The notes beneath the pieces are model-generated. The model did not search any database, was not told the origin of the DNA, and saw only the letters and a list, made by a program, of their open reading frames with translations. 29,646 nt of DNA, taken from positions 1 to 29,646 of the IMG/VR virus record IMGVR_UViG_3300010370_004280; one strand, written 5' to 3'. Shown here one piece after another: positions 1 through 7,374 of the stretch. Made by a program: the position numbers and the translations under genes. Each line of letters opens with the position of its first letter. Position 1 is the first letter of the stretch. Source of the DNA: a virus.

Positions 1-931
1 CTGTTCTATAATTAGCTACCCCTTCATGATGTTTATTCATAGCATCTATACTACTCATACCATAATATTTGAGATAAACTTTTCTTTTTGGATTATTATT
101 GTTAGGATCTAATGGTTGCCAATTTCCTAATGATGTCTGATATTCATATTGCCATTCTCCATCACATTCATCTGTACCAGCAAACATACTACCCAACATA
201 ACAAAATCACTATTTCCACCAAAAGCTTTACATATATCTCCGACAGTTTTACATCCACCATCCGAACATATATGTCCACCAAGACCATGAGCAGCATCAG
301 AACACTCCATCACAGCACTCAACTGAGGATATCCAACACCCGTTTTTAAACGAGTGGTACAAACACTGCCCGATCCTATACCAACCTTAACGACATCTAC
401 CTTGCCATGAATAATTAATTCTTCTACCATTTCTGGAGTAACTACATTTCCGGCCATAATGATAATTTCAGGAAATAACTTACGAATATGACTAGCAGTC
501 TTAACAAATTGTTCAGTATATCCGTTTGCTACATCTAAACAGATATTTGGTAAATCAATATTATTGATTTTAATATTAGAGAATACTTTTTCTAATTTAT
601 GTATATCTTTATTAGATGTACCAGTAGAATACCATACTAAGTTTTTATTGATTTTTTCATCAACATATAGATTAATTAATGTATCATCTTCATAATGCTT
701 ATGTAAGCAAGTTATTGCTGCGTGATCTGATAATGATTTTCCCATTTGAATAGTACCAACAGTATCCATATTGGCTATCATAATAGGAACACAACTTAGC
801 TGTCTAGGACTATGTACAAACTTAAAAGTTCTTAGTAGTTCAACTTCTGATCTACTTTGTAATATAGATCTTTTAGGTCTAATTAAAACATCATCAAAAT
901 CTAGTTTAGTTTCATTAATTATTTTTTGCAT
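1..931 (-). CDS. guaC: GMP reductase (C-terminus cut by window edge)
   Basis: NADPH-dependent GMP reductase converts GMP to IMP in purine salvage. About 310 residues are visible. The start reads MQKIINETKLDFDDVLIRP, followed by an IANMDTVGT motif. The catalytic loop GSGSVCTTR (Cys near residue 190) is intact, and SDGGC, FVMLGSM and YGMSS segments follow in the order seen in E. coli GuaC. There are no CBS domains, which argues against IMP dehydrogenase. A roughly ten-residue insertion rich in Asn and Pro sits before the YGMSS segment. The ATG at 931 lies one base after the TGA of the upstream gene, so translation is probably coupled. The last 35 or so residues lie outside the window. The family call is firm; why a phage carries it is unknown. 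Confidence 0.93.
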   Translation of the reverse strand, partial: MQKIINETKLDFDDVLIRPKRSILQSRSEVELLRTFKFVHSPRQLSCVPIMIANMDTVGTIQMGKSLSDHAAITCLHKHYEDDTLINLYVDEKINKNLVWYSTGTSNKDIHKLEKVFSNIKINNIDLPNICLDVANGYTEQFVKTASHIRKLFPEIIIMAGNVVTPEMVEELIIHGKVDVVKVGIGSGSVCTTRLKTGVGYPQLSAVMECSDAAHGLGGHICSDGGCKTVGDICKAFGGNSDFVMLGSMFAGTDECDGEWQYEYQTSLGNWQPLDPNNNNPKRKVYLKYYGMSSIDAMNKHHEGVANYRT

Positions 932-932
932 G

Positions 933-1454
933 TCAAATAATGCTGTGGTCCTTTCCTACGCACTGATTTGTACTAATATTGAAGGATATGTATACAGATG
1001 TGATTTTTGTCTTATTGAGCGGGAATATCAAGTCTTTGTATGTTTGATCAATAATCACAAATTCTCCATAATCTATATTATAGGGTTTTGGGATTTCGTC
1101 ATTGATCCAAAAAGTGTTAGTGTCATACATTCTAGTTATTGGTAAGACAACAGATAATTGATCCTCATGTATGTAATCTGTAGAATAGATATTATTTACT
1201 GTATTATTTGGTAAATTCAAGTAAATTTTAGGTATTGTGTTGTAATAAATTCTACGATTAGTTATTAATGGTTTTAGTATATTTTTTACAAATTGCTTGT
1301 AACTATACTCAAATGACGAATTGAAAAAATGATCAAGTAAATTTGTCTGATTAGATTTATGTATATATGGTATAACCTCATAATCAATTCCAAGGTTATC
1401 GCATAGGATTTTAGCCAATGGTAATTTATTAGTATCGTACTGATTAATTCTCAT
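933..1454 (-). CDS. StrG-like / cupin-fold protein (tentative)
   Basis: A 173-residue protein of uncertain function. Its second half contains LPITRMYDTNTFWIND followed by YGEFVIID, which resembles the LPLT..TNT.WVE..YGE core of the StrG-like family (a double-stranded beta-helix fold linked to sugar-antibiotic and polysaccharide clusters). The C-terminal HGN-type histidine expected in that family is not evident, so it may be non-catalytic or wrongly assigned. It overlaps the GT2 gene upstream by 11 bases and is followed by guaC after one base, so it is part of the glycan operon. The family call is weak; the coding call is good. Confidence 0.55.
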   Translation of the reverse strand: MRINQYDTNKLPLAKILCDNLGIDYEVIPYIHKSNQTNLLDHFFNSSFEYSYKQFVKNILKPLITNRRIYYNTIPKIYLNLPNNTVNNIYSTDYIHEDQLSVVLPITRMYDTNTFWINDEIPKPYNIDYGEFVIIDQTYKDLIFPLNKTKITSVYISFNISTNQCVGKDHSII

Positions 1455-2517
1455 CTGGAATAAAACTTAAACCCAGTAATTTTTTATTTTTTCTCATCCA
1501 CAAATATTCATATAAGATATTATCAGATAAATTATATATATTAGATATTGTTTTATGATACGACCCCGTTATGGTTTCAGCATGAAACATGTATTCACTA
1601 CCCAAATACATAATTTTTTTGTTTGCATCAATATATCTTAAACACAAATCGATATCTTGCATGGTATGACTCATACTAGGATTTAATCCACCGACATCGA
1701 TAAAATCATTTACGCTTGTTATATGTAACGCTCCAGTTACTCCATAAATAGGACTATCATAAGTAGCGAAAGTAGTATCTTTACTATCATAACGATAATT
1801 ATGATATGGTTTCCAACATTTAGAATTTGGTTCAATCATTGATAATTGTGGTAAAAATACTATTCCTCCGTGTTGAATTGTTCCAAAATATTCCTGTATT
1901 TTTGAACCCATTACATGATCATATTTACCACACGCTTGATCATATTCGTCCTTATCGGGATAAACCAATCTGGTTCCTGATAAATTTGATTGGTATATAT
2001 TATGTTTATCTAATAAATTACTAAAAGTTTTATCATTAGATGGCCACAAATCATTATTCCAAAAAATAACATTGTGTTTATTATGTTTTATAGCATATAT
2101 GACAGCAAAATTATTTAAATTCGAATAGTTGAAAATGTTTTTATTATTGTCTATTCTTAGATAAGAAATATTATGTTTGGTACATATATTGTATATACTA
2201 TTGTCGATAGATCTATCATCAACAATTAATATATCTGCTAATTCAGTAATATTGTTGCTGATTAATTTATGTAAAGTAAAATCCAATAAATTACCAAGGT
2301 CTTTGGTACAAATAATAATCAAATTATTTTGTTCTGTGAATACACTATTTTTGCATTCGATTGTATAGGTCACATTAAACGGATCTATACTTATGGTATC
2401 ATTTTGTACGGTACATAAGGCTATAGGTAACTCTATGCTGTTTTTGACATCTTTGTTGAAGTCAAAATTATTCAAACATAAATCAAACGGAAATTTTATA
2501 TATTTATCTGGAATCAT
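1444..2517 (-). CDS. Glycosyltransferase, family 2
   Basis: An inverting GT-A glycosyltransferase of the GT2 type, expected to move a sugar from a nucleotide donor to an unknown acceptor. Near the N-terminus comes a strand and helix ending in ILIVDDRSIDNS, the usual GT2 nucleotide-binding segment. FWNNDLWPS stands in the DXD position, and MQDIDLCLRY matches the C-terminal acidic catalytic region. I choose the ATG at 2517 because it overlaps the upstream TGA as ATGA, a coupling used repeatedly here. An ATG six codons earlier (2535) is also open, and neither has a clear ribosome binding site. The stop overlaps the next gene by 11 bases. The donor and acceptor sugars cannot be read from sequence. 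Confidence 0.85.
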   Translation of the reverse strand: MIPDKYIKFPFDLCLNNFDFNKDVKNSIELPIALCTVQNDTISIDPFNVTYTIECKNSVFTEQNNLIIICTKDLGNLLDFTLHKLISNNITELADILIVDDRSIDNSIYNICTKHNISYLRIDNNKNIFNYSNLNNFAVIYAIKHNKHNVIFWNNDLWPSNDKTFSNLLDKHNIYQSNLSGTRLVYPDKDEYDQACGKYDHVMGSKIQEYFGTIQHGGIVFLPQLSMIEPNSKCWKPYHNYRYDSKDTTFATYDSPIYGVTGALHITSVNDFIDVGGLNPSMSHTMQDIDLCLRYIDANKKIMYLGSEYMFHAETITGSYHKTISNIYNLSDNILYEYLWMRKNKKLLGLSFIPDEN

Positions 2518-3050
2518 ATTTGGAAAAAATACCATCTATTGTAGGAGTCAAAACTATCGCTAGAATCTATGTGTTTTAGATAATCAATAACCTCATACCA
2601 TTCGGAAAAAATCATTTGATGAGGAATAGTACCAAATAACCAATCTGGAGTATGATGTTTACCCTGATGTATCCTTATAATAATAGGTTTTTTTTGTCTG
2701 TTTGCTAGAAAAATTTCTTCCATTGTACCACAAGGATAAATGTCTAAATCTAGATTGACTATTAGAAAGTCACTTATATCTACCATTCTTAAATCCACAT
2801 TTCTGATTTCTTTCATTACGCCAGTTAGAGCATCATAATTTCTTAGATCTTTAAGTTTTTGTTTATACTTTCTAGTATCTTCATCTTCTTTAGCTATATT
2901 TATAGGTTTTGAGATAGGATTCAAAACATTAACTCCTAGATCCTGTAAAATAGGTGTTAGTTGTGCTCTCCATGTTTGTCCATTATTAGGACATCTATCC
3001 ATAGGTCCAGCTAAATATACTCTTTGATTTAATAATCTATTTTTTGTCAT
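2514..3050 (-). CDS. Nucleoside 2-deoxyribosyltransferase-like protein
   Basis: A 178-residue Rossmann-type protein. It opens with RVYLAGPMDRCPNNGQTWR, the N-terminal glycine and proline loop of the nucleoside 2-deoxyribosyltransferase superfamily. A mid-protein DFLIVNLD strand and CGTMEEIFLANRQKKPI follow; the Glu of the GTMEE helix is in the position of the catalytic or binding acid. Family members exchange bases on deoxynucleosides or cleave deoxynucleotide N-glycosidic bonds. The start overlaps the stop of the upstream micropeptide as ATGA. With guaC a few genes downstream, a role in purine nucleotide supply or base remodelling is plausible but is inference. The superfamily call is good; the exact reaction is not known. 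Confidence 0.8.
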   Translation of the reverse strand: MTKNRLLNQRVYLAGPMDRCPNNGQTWRAQLTPILQDLGVNVLNPISKPINIAKEDEDTRKYKQKLKDLRNYDALTGVMKEIRNVDLRMVDISDFLIVNLDLDIYPCGTMEEIFLANRQKKPIIIRIHQGKHHTPDWLFGTIPHQMIFSEWYEVIDYLKHIDSSDSFDSYNRWYFFQI

Positions 3051-3118
3051 GCTAAGCTCTTATATAATTGGTATACTACAACTACTAAAAAAATTAACGT
3101 AAAATTAATAGAATCCAT
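3047..3118 (-). CDS. 23-residue single-helix membrane micropeptide
   Basis: A short open frame in what would otherwise be a 69-base gap. Its 23 residues start MDSINFTLIFLVVVVYQ and end with a short Lys-containing tail, so nearly the whole peptide is one hydrophobic helix. The ATG comes one base after the TAA of the GT25 gene, and its TGA overlaps the ATG of the next gene as ATGA. The frame therefore fills the gap exactly, as expected for coupled translation. There is no separate ribosome binding site. Function unknown. The exact fit makes chance less likely, but short hydrophobic frames do arise in AT-rich DNA. Confidence 0.55.
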   Translation of the reverse strand: MDSINFTLIFLVVVVYQLYKSLA

Positions 3119-3119
3119 G

Positions 3120-3827
3120 TTATTTATTCAAGTTTATGCAACTTGCTTCCCTCTGTGTTAGTGAACCAAAATTGTGACTATGATCAACAATATCGTCAAT
3201 AGTAGCTAAAATATTTAGTTTTGAACTATTTCTAGCTATGGATCCATCTATCTGATATGTTAGTGGAAATACAATATCTAATATTTTTTTTGCTCCATAT
3301 GGCGTGACTATCATACCAAAAGTACCATACATACAACCCGATGGCTTGCATAAAAATTCCGACAATACATGGTGTTTTTTTAAACATTGTAGTTTATGTA
3401 AACCAAGATATAATATGTCATATACTAATCTAAGTTTTATTGTGTTTTTAATTATATCGTCTAATTGTGTATCAAATTGTGTTTTATCTATAGATATATC
3501 ATCTTCAAAGATTAAAAATGGCTTAGTGGACTTTGCACACTCTTTATATATTAGATAGTGTGATAATGCGCATCCTAAAGAACCGTATGTTAACGATATT
3601 CCATAGTGTTGTTGTTTAAGACTTTCTATATCATTTCTAGCGGATTGTGTTATGATCTGATTACTAATAATTCTAATATCTATTTTTTTCCCATTAACAG
3701 CATTAAATATCTGTAAACAATTCTTTAGTTCTGATGCATCAAATAAGTTGCGTATGTGTTGCTGTCTAGTTTTTTCTCCATCAATAGATATACAATATAC
3801 CTTATCAAAATATGAACACAACATCAT
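3120..3827 (-). CDS. Glycosyltransferase family 25 (LOS/LPS-type)
   Basis: A 235-residue protein of the GT25 family, whose members add galactose or other sugars to lipooligosaccharide or to collagen. It has the family's N-terminal VYCISIDGEKTRQQHI segment. FNAVNGKKI follows, then LGCALSHYLIYKEC and the acidic metal-binding triplet in FLIFEDDI. The C-terminal YGTFGMIVTPYGAKKIL segment is also typical. The start overlaps the upstream stop (ATGA) and the stop is one base from the micropeptide ATG. The family call is firm. The acceptor is unknown and could be host surface glycan or a phage structure. Confidence 0.88.
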   Translation of the reverse strand: MMLCSYFDKVYCISIDGEKTRQQHIRNLFDASELKNCLQIFNAVNGKKIDIRIISNQIITQSARNDIESLKQQHYGISLTYGSLGCALSHYLIYKECAKSTKPFLIFEDDISIDKTQFDTQLDDIIKNTIKLRLVYDILYLGLHKLQCLKKHHVLSEFLCKPSGCMYGTFGMIVTPYGAKKILDIVFPLTYQIDGSIARNSSKLNILATIDDIVDHSHNFGSLTQREASCINLNK

Positions 3828-4126
3828 GCTAATGTATTATACTCTTTGATGACAGATAATACATGTTTCCTTATGGCATCTCTTTCTTCATCGGTATATC
3901 CAATATCAAATAAAGAAGATGTGTCTTTTTTAATTTCAAACCCATAATAAAGCTTATGACAAATTTTATCTATAATTGATGATTCATTCGATTTATTCTG
4001 TAGGTACAATATTATTTTTGTCATCAGATTTGCAGATATACCATCTTTATAAATATGATGATATCGTAATCTGAGCCAATTAAGATGTCTAATAACTTGT
4101 GCTATATTAGTATTAACTTTGTCCAT
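3824..4126 (-). CDS. Unknown protein after the macrodomain gene
   Basis: About 100 residues with no recognised motif, mostly helical by composition (a basic, hydrophobic first half and a charged C-terminus containing DEERDAIRKHV). I choose the ATG at 4126, which overlaps the macrodomain gene by 14 bases, in line with other overlaps here. An ATG at 4159 would give 111 residues and a 47-base overlap. Neither start has a convincing ribosome binding site. It is translationally coupled to the GT25 gene downstream. Its close link to the macrodomain gene suggests a related role, but this is inference from position only. Confidence 0.65.
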   Translation of the reverse strand: MDKVNTNIAQVIRHLNWLRLRYHHIYKDGISANLMTKIILYLQNKSNESSIIDKICHKLYYGFEIKKDTSSLFDIGYTDEERDAIRKHVLSVIKEYNTLA

Positions 4127-4673
4127 AATATATCTGTACGCTAAGATCACTCCAAGCATCCTCTATCATTTTTTCGATAAAAGACCATTCTCCACCAGAT
4201 TTACCAACACCAAACTTTGATCCTACTATATCGACAGTTTCCTCATTATTTTTATTATGAGACACAATATATGATGATATTGTTTCCATTGTTTTAGCTA
4301 ATGCAATATAGTCTAATGACCTAGAATATTTATGATTTTTTTTGCATATCATGTTAGCAAAAATAACTTTACCAAAATTTTTATTGTGAATATTAAATAC
4401 TTCTAAAAATTGTACTGTTCCATAGTTTTTTGAACCAGATGATCTATACATATCTAGATTTATTTTTATCTGTGGAAATATTTGTTGTATTCTAGAAGAT
4501 AATCTTGTATCGTCTTTAGGTTCTAGACTAAAACATTCTGGTATCAATAAATTTTGCGAAGATCCAGATTTTGTATTAATCTTAGCTACTATAACATCAA
4601 TAATATCTCCCTTTATATAAGCGATATTATTAGGTTTAGAATAGTGGTATTTTTTATATACTGGTATAGCCAT
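4113..4673 (-). CDS. Macrodomain protein (ADP-ribose binding, Poa1p-like)
   Basis: A 186-residue macrodomain. GDIIDVIVAKIN stands where macrodomains carry their first adenine-contacting acid. VIFANMICKK is the central strand, and SLDYIALAKTMETISSYI is the helix that normally bears the LxxAL pattern. VDIVGSKFGVGKSGGEW is the glycine-rich phosphate loop, in the GxGxGGG(D/E)W form seen in Poa1p-like ADP-ribose-1''-phosphate phosphatases. Macrodomains bind or hydrolyse ADP-ribose and its derivatives. In a phage, one could clear ADP-ribosylation or NAD-derived signals of host defence, or process tRNA-repair by-products; this is inference. It has its own promoter (4691-4718) and a good AGGAG ribosome binding site. 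Confidence 0.8.
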   Translation of the reverse strand: MAIPVYKKYHYSKPNNIAYIKGDIIDVIVAKINTKSGSSQNLLIPECFSLEPKDDTRLSSRIQQIFPQIKINLDMYRSSGSKNYGTVQFLEVFNIHNKNFGKVIFANMICKKNHKYSRSLDYIALAKTMETISSYIVSHNKNNEETVDIVGSKFGVGKSGGEWSFIEKMIEDAWSDLSVQIYYGQS

Positions 4674-4690
4674 AGTTTGCTCCTATGACT

Positions 4691-4718
4691 ATTGTAGCAC
4701 ATCCAATCAATAGGTCAA
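4691..4718 (-). promoter_or_regulatory. Promoter TTGACC-N16-TACAAT for the macrodomain gene
   Basis: The -35 box TTGACC (4718-4713) and -10 box TACAAT (4696-4691) are separated by 16 bases and followed by AGGAG and the ATG at 4673. The -35 overlaps the stop codon of the upstream sulfotransferase gene. Both boxes and the spacing are identical to the promoter at about 9200, which supports a real promoter class for the glycan region. Confidence 0.7.
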
Positions 4719-5377
4719 TGGGTGTATGCTTCATAAAATTCATCAAATGTATTGAATGGATAGTAACCAAAATTTTGTTCTATTGTCCAATCAATATTAT
4801 CATTGATATAAGAAAAGGCATCCTTATTTATTGATAGAAAATGATTTTTTTGTGGTTTAAAAATAATTTTATGTTCATAAGATGGTATTCTAAAATGTGC
4901 AGCTATATTTTGTTTAATGTAAAATGTTGTTTTGAGATTTAAAAAATTTTCAAACTGTATAATATATTTGTTATACATTGTTAATTCATTTATATATTTT
5001 AGTTTATTAGTTCTTAGTTCAAAAATATTTTTATATCTTTCTCCAGAATTCCAATTTCTATCCTCATATATTTCTGGGCCTAGAAATTCTTCGCGAGACC
5101 ACCATTGTTGAGTAACAAACCCTATAAATGAGTTGTAACTAAAAGCACAATGATGAGGTCTTTTATACATGGCAACGAGCCAGTCATAAGGATTTCTAAC
5201 TATACAAAAAAAACCAGTATTATCTAGATTATTAGATGACTCTAAATGAAAAGGAGTAAAAAAATGTTTGTGTCCGTATTGAGATGTAAATGATAACCTA
5301 AAGCTTTGATCAATAAAGTTTTGCAAAAAATTAGTACCACTATGTCTCTCACCATATATAGTATACTGTTGTATCAT
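4715..5377 (-). CDS. Sulfotransferase-family protein
   Basis: A 220-residue protein with the fold signature of PAPS-dependent sulfotransferases. The N-terminal YGERHSGTNFLQNFI is the 5'-phosphosulfate-binding loop of the P-loop-like type. FFCIVRNPYDWLVAMY is the 3'-phosphate-binding strand and Arg/Asn loop. Such enzymes transfer sulfate from PAPS to sugar hydroxyls or other acceptors. The start is two bases after the TAA of the upstream gene. Its position among glycosyltransferases points to a sulfated glycan. A second sulfotransferase-like gene lies at 24819-25406. The family call is good; the acceptor is unknown. Confidence 0.82.
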   Translation of the reverse strand: MIQQYTIYGERHSGTNFLQNFIDQSFRLSFTSQYGHKHFFTPFHLESSNNLDNTGFFCIVRNPYDWLVAMYKRPHHCAFSYNSFIGFVTQQWWSREEFLGPEIYEDRNWNSGERYKNIFELRTNKLKYINELTMYNKYIIQFENFLNLKTTFYIKQNIAAHFRIPSYEHKIIFKPQKNHFLSINKDAFSYINDNIDWTIEQNFGYYPFNTFDEFYEAYTH

Positions 5378-5379
5378 AG

Positions 5380-6045
5380 TTAATAATTAATATCAAAAAC
5401 GTTATCAAACGGATCAGAAAAAAAATGTGCTTCTAAAAATTCATCAGATAGCTGTTCTAAAATTGGATGATATATATTTTTACCACATATAGATGGCATA
5501 TCATCTCTTCCTCTTATGGGATATGGTTTTTTAAAAGTGGTTGATTCTATGCCATGTTTTCTACAAATTGTTGGTAGTCTTACTTCACATGACATACTTT
5601 TTTCGAACCATATATCATTTTCTGGATTTGTCCAGATTTCTAAAGCTAATTTTGGCATCATATAAAAACAAAATCTTGAAGCGCAAACTATAAATTGTTC
5701 GTATTCCGTATTTTTAAAATGTCTTTTAGCAGCGGGTATCCAAGGACCGCCACTATAATAAACACTATCAGCATATAAATGATTTATATCCATATCTGGT
5801 AAATTATCTAGTAATAATACATCCCATTCTAATAATGCTACATTGTTATGTTGTATTTTAGATAAATTTTCTTTAATGTTAGATCTAAGAATTAAATCAC
5901 ATTCCATCCATCCTTTATGTGGAGGATAATTATTTGCAGTATCTACTACTATGAGTTGATGTTCTGGATTAGATATTTTTATTGCATTTAAGTGGGGGCT
6001 GTACCCATCATGTCTTCTGCAATAAATTATAGTCCATTTAGACAT
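5380..6045 (-). CDS. Probable GT-A-like glycosyltransferase (tentative)
   Basis: A 221-residue protein without a secure family. An early WTIIYCRRHDG strand-loop, a QLIVVDT strand and then NNVALLEWDVLLLDNL follow the order of a nucleotide-sugar-binding GT-A fold, with EWD in the place of a DXD motif. A later PYPIRGRDDMPSI segment could lie near the acceptor site. It sits between glycosyltransferase and sulfotransferase genes, two bases upstream of the latter, which supports a role in the same glycan pathway. The ribosome binding site is weak (AGAG, some ten bases from the ATG). A structure prediction would settle the fold. Confidence 0.6.
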   Translation of the reverse strand: MSKWTIIYCRRHDGYSPHLNAIKISNPEHQLIVVDTANNYPPHKGWMECDLILRSNIKENLSKIQHNNVALLEWDVLLLDNLPDMDINHLYADSVYYSGGPWIPAAKRHFKNTEYEQFIVCASRFCFYMMPKLALEIWTNPENDIWFEKSMSCEVRLPTICRKHGIESTTFKKPYPIRGRDDMPSICGKNIYHPILEQLSDEFLEAHFFSDPFDNVFDINY

Positions 6046-6079
6046 ATTATTTTAATCTCTATTATTTTTTATAACACAA

Positions 6080-6121
6080 TTAAAAAGCATCTATATCATC
6101 AGTTTCTAATAAATTAATCAT
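6080..6121 (-). CDS. Possible 13-residue coupled micropeptide
   Basis: The frame reads MINLLETDDIDAF and then stops. Its ATG overlaps the TGA of the Cys-rich gene as ATGA, so ribosomes finishing that gene could re-initiate here. The acidic, hydrophobic-ended peptide has no recognised family. It lies in the 72-base gap before the gene starting at 6045. Low confidence because the frame is very short. Confidence 0.25.
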   Translation of the reverse strand: MINLLETDDIDAF

Positions 6122-6345
6122 GACCATTTATTTAAAGGACATTTTTGATCGGCCCAAGCTAGTTTATTCATAAATATACTCTTATTATTAACATTACACC
6201 CACATTGTAAACATTGGTTTTTGTGGAAGCTATCACAATCGATACATATTTTATATCTGGTGTGGATTAATTCTTTTGATGCTTTTGGCATTCCAGCACC
6301 TATATGAAAATATAAAGCTTTGATAAAATTAAGTATTTTTTTCAT
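6118..6345 (-). CDS. Small Cys-rich zinc-binding phage protein
   Basis: A 75-residue protein. An amphipathic N-terminus (MKKILNFIKALYFHIG) is followed by a cysteine cluster, RYKICIDCDSF, then CLQCGCNV, then a final Cys near the C-terminus in KCPLNKW. The C..C, C..CGC, C arrangement and the closing CP(L/I)NKW are typical of short zinc-binding proteins often seen in marine and jumbo phages (similar to the DUF6171 type, by eye). Function unknown. It overlaps the upstream gene by 17 bases. Confidence 0.72.
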   Translation of the reverse strand: MKKILNFIKALYFHIGAGMPKASKELIHTRYKICIDCDSFHKNQCLQCGCNVNNKSIFMNKLAWADQKCPLNKWS

Positions 6346-6562
6346 TTTTAATTTCTATTAGTAGGTTTTCCTGGTCTTGATAAAATATAAAAATTTGATC
6401 TATAATTGTATCAGCACTTAGCCATAAAATATTACCATCATGCAAATTAATACATAGTTTTTGTATTCCATTGTTTGATTTTTTATAATCACAAGTTAAT
6501 ACAAAACAGCGGCTGTTATGAGTAAATTTATCACCATTATTCAGTTCTTCTAAGTATTTCAT
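6329..6562 (-). CDS. Small unknown protein
   Basis: A 77-residue protein with no recognised family. Its beta-rich pattern (NGDKFTHNSRCFVLTCDYKK, then LCINLHDGNILWLSAD) resembles a small SH3-like or OB-like barrel, which is a guess from strand spacing. The ATG overlaps the stop of the GT32 gene upstream (ATGA) and the stop overlaps the Cys-rich gene by 17 bases, so it is a coupled member of the glycan operon. Confidence 0.6.
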   Translation of the reverse strand: MKYLEELNNGDKFTHNSRCFVLTCDYKKSNNGIQKLCINLHDGNILWLSADTIIDQIFIFYQDQENLLIEIKNEKNT

Positions 6563-7374
6563 ATAAGATTTTCTTTTCTAAAAATATAGTTAATAACAGT
6601 ATCGTTTTGATTTAAAAACCAGTCTGTATTCCAATGCCTACTAAGTTTTAAGCAATAATTATTGTTATATCCACTATCGATATAGTTTTTATATTCTCTG
6701 TTTAATTTTCCATTGAGTCTTTCTTGATATGGAACAAATGCATGAGGACCATCCCAATTTTTTTCTAGAGCTATTTTTTTAGGTATGCTATTCCATAACA
6801 TTTTTATTTCTTGAGATTCTTGTAACAATTCAGAAAATAAATTATGCAACCAAAAGTATTGATCTTTAACTCGTCTATATTTCCAATAATCGATAATTTT
6901 TTTCATCCATTTTTGAATTACTAAATTATTAAGTTCTGCGTGAATAAACCAAGAGTCTATCTTAACATAGTGAGCGTGTGCATCGTATGCAAAAAAACCA
7001 TATTCTTTATATTGTTGTAGTAGTGTATCTATACTTTTTAAACAAAGAGTTGTGCTGTCAACCCAAGTCCCTCCATATTTATATAGTAAATAAATTCTTA
7101 TAATATCACTTAGTGATACTATATCTATAAACGATAAATATTGTAAATTAAGATGTGTTAAGTCAATATATTTTTTTAATGTAGTATTATCTAATGCAAC
7201 TATTAAATAGTCCGGATTATGATTGCTCCAACTCTTTAAACATAATTGAGAAACTATAGGAGCATTATTCCATCCTGAATCCCAGTATATCCAAATAATT
7301 TTATTATTGTTTAATGTATGATTTTCAAAAACAGTATCAAACGCTTCTGATTTTAAAAATTCATCGTAAAACAT
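6559..7374 (-). CDS. Glycosyltransferase, GT32 / capsular polysaccharide synthesis type
   Basis: A 271-residue GT-A enzyme with the GT32-like (OCH1, Caps_synth) layout. IIWIYWDSGWNNAP is followed by KSWSNHNPDYLIVALD. LSDIIRIYLLYKYGGTWVDSTT carries the SD..R...L..YGG.W.D core that includes the DXD metal site (here VDST). The C-terminal part has GPHAFVPYQE. Enzymes of this group transfer mannose, galactose or other sugars in capsule or cell-wall glycans. The start overlaps the upstream gene by 14 bases and the stop overlaps the next start as ATGA. The family call is firm; the specificity is unknown. Confidence 0.87.
   Translation of the reverse strand: MFYDEFLKSEAFDTVFENHTLNNNKIIWIYWDSGWNNAPIVSQLCLKSWSNHNPDYLIVALDNTTLKKYIDLTHLNLQYLSFIDIVSLSDIIRIYLLYKYGGTWVDSTTLCLKSIDTLLQQYKEYGFFAYDAHAHYVKIDSWFIHAELNNLVIQKWMKKIIDYWKYRRVKDQYFWLHNLFSELLQESQEIKMLWNSIPKKIALEKNWDGPHAFVPYQERLNGKLNREYKNYIDSGYNNNYCLKLSRHWNTDWFLNQNDTVINYIFRKENLI

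Noticed and set aside
1-931. IMP dehydrogenase instead of GMP reductase
   Set aside because: No CBS domains or room for them, and the HGLGG, SDGGC and YGMSS segments follow GuaC.
149-1145. Plus-strand open frames at 149-349 and 771-1145
   Set aside because: They lie antisense to guaC and the StrG-like gene, have no ribosome binding site, and have composition typical of shadow frames.
7055-7205. TTGACA and TTGACT-like boxes inside the GT32 gene
   Set aside because: Spacings of 22 and 15 to the nearest -10 boxes, fully inside coding sequence and not followed by a start.
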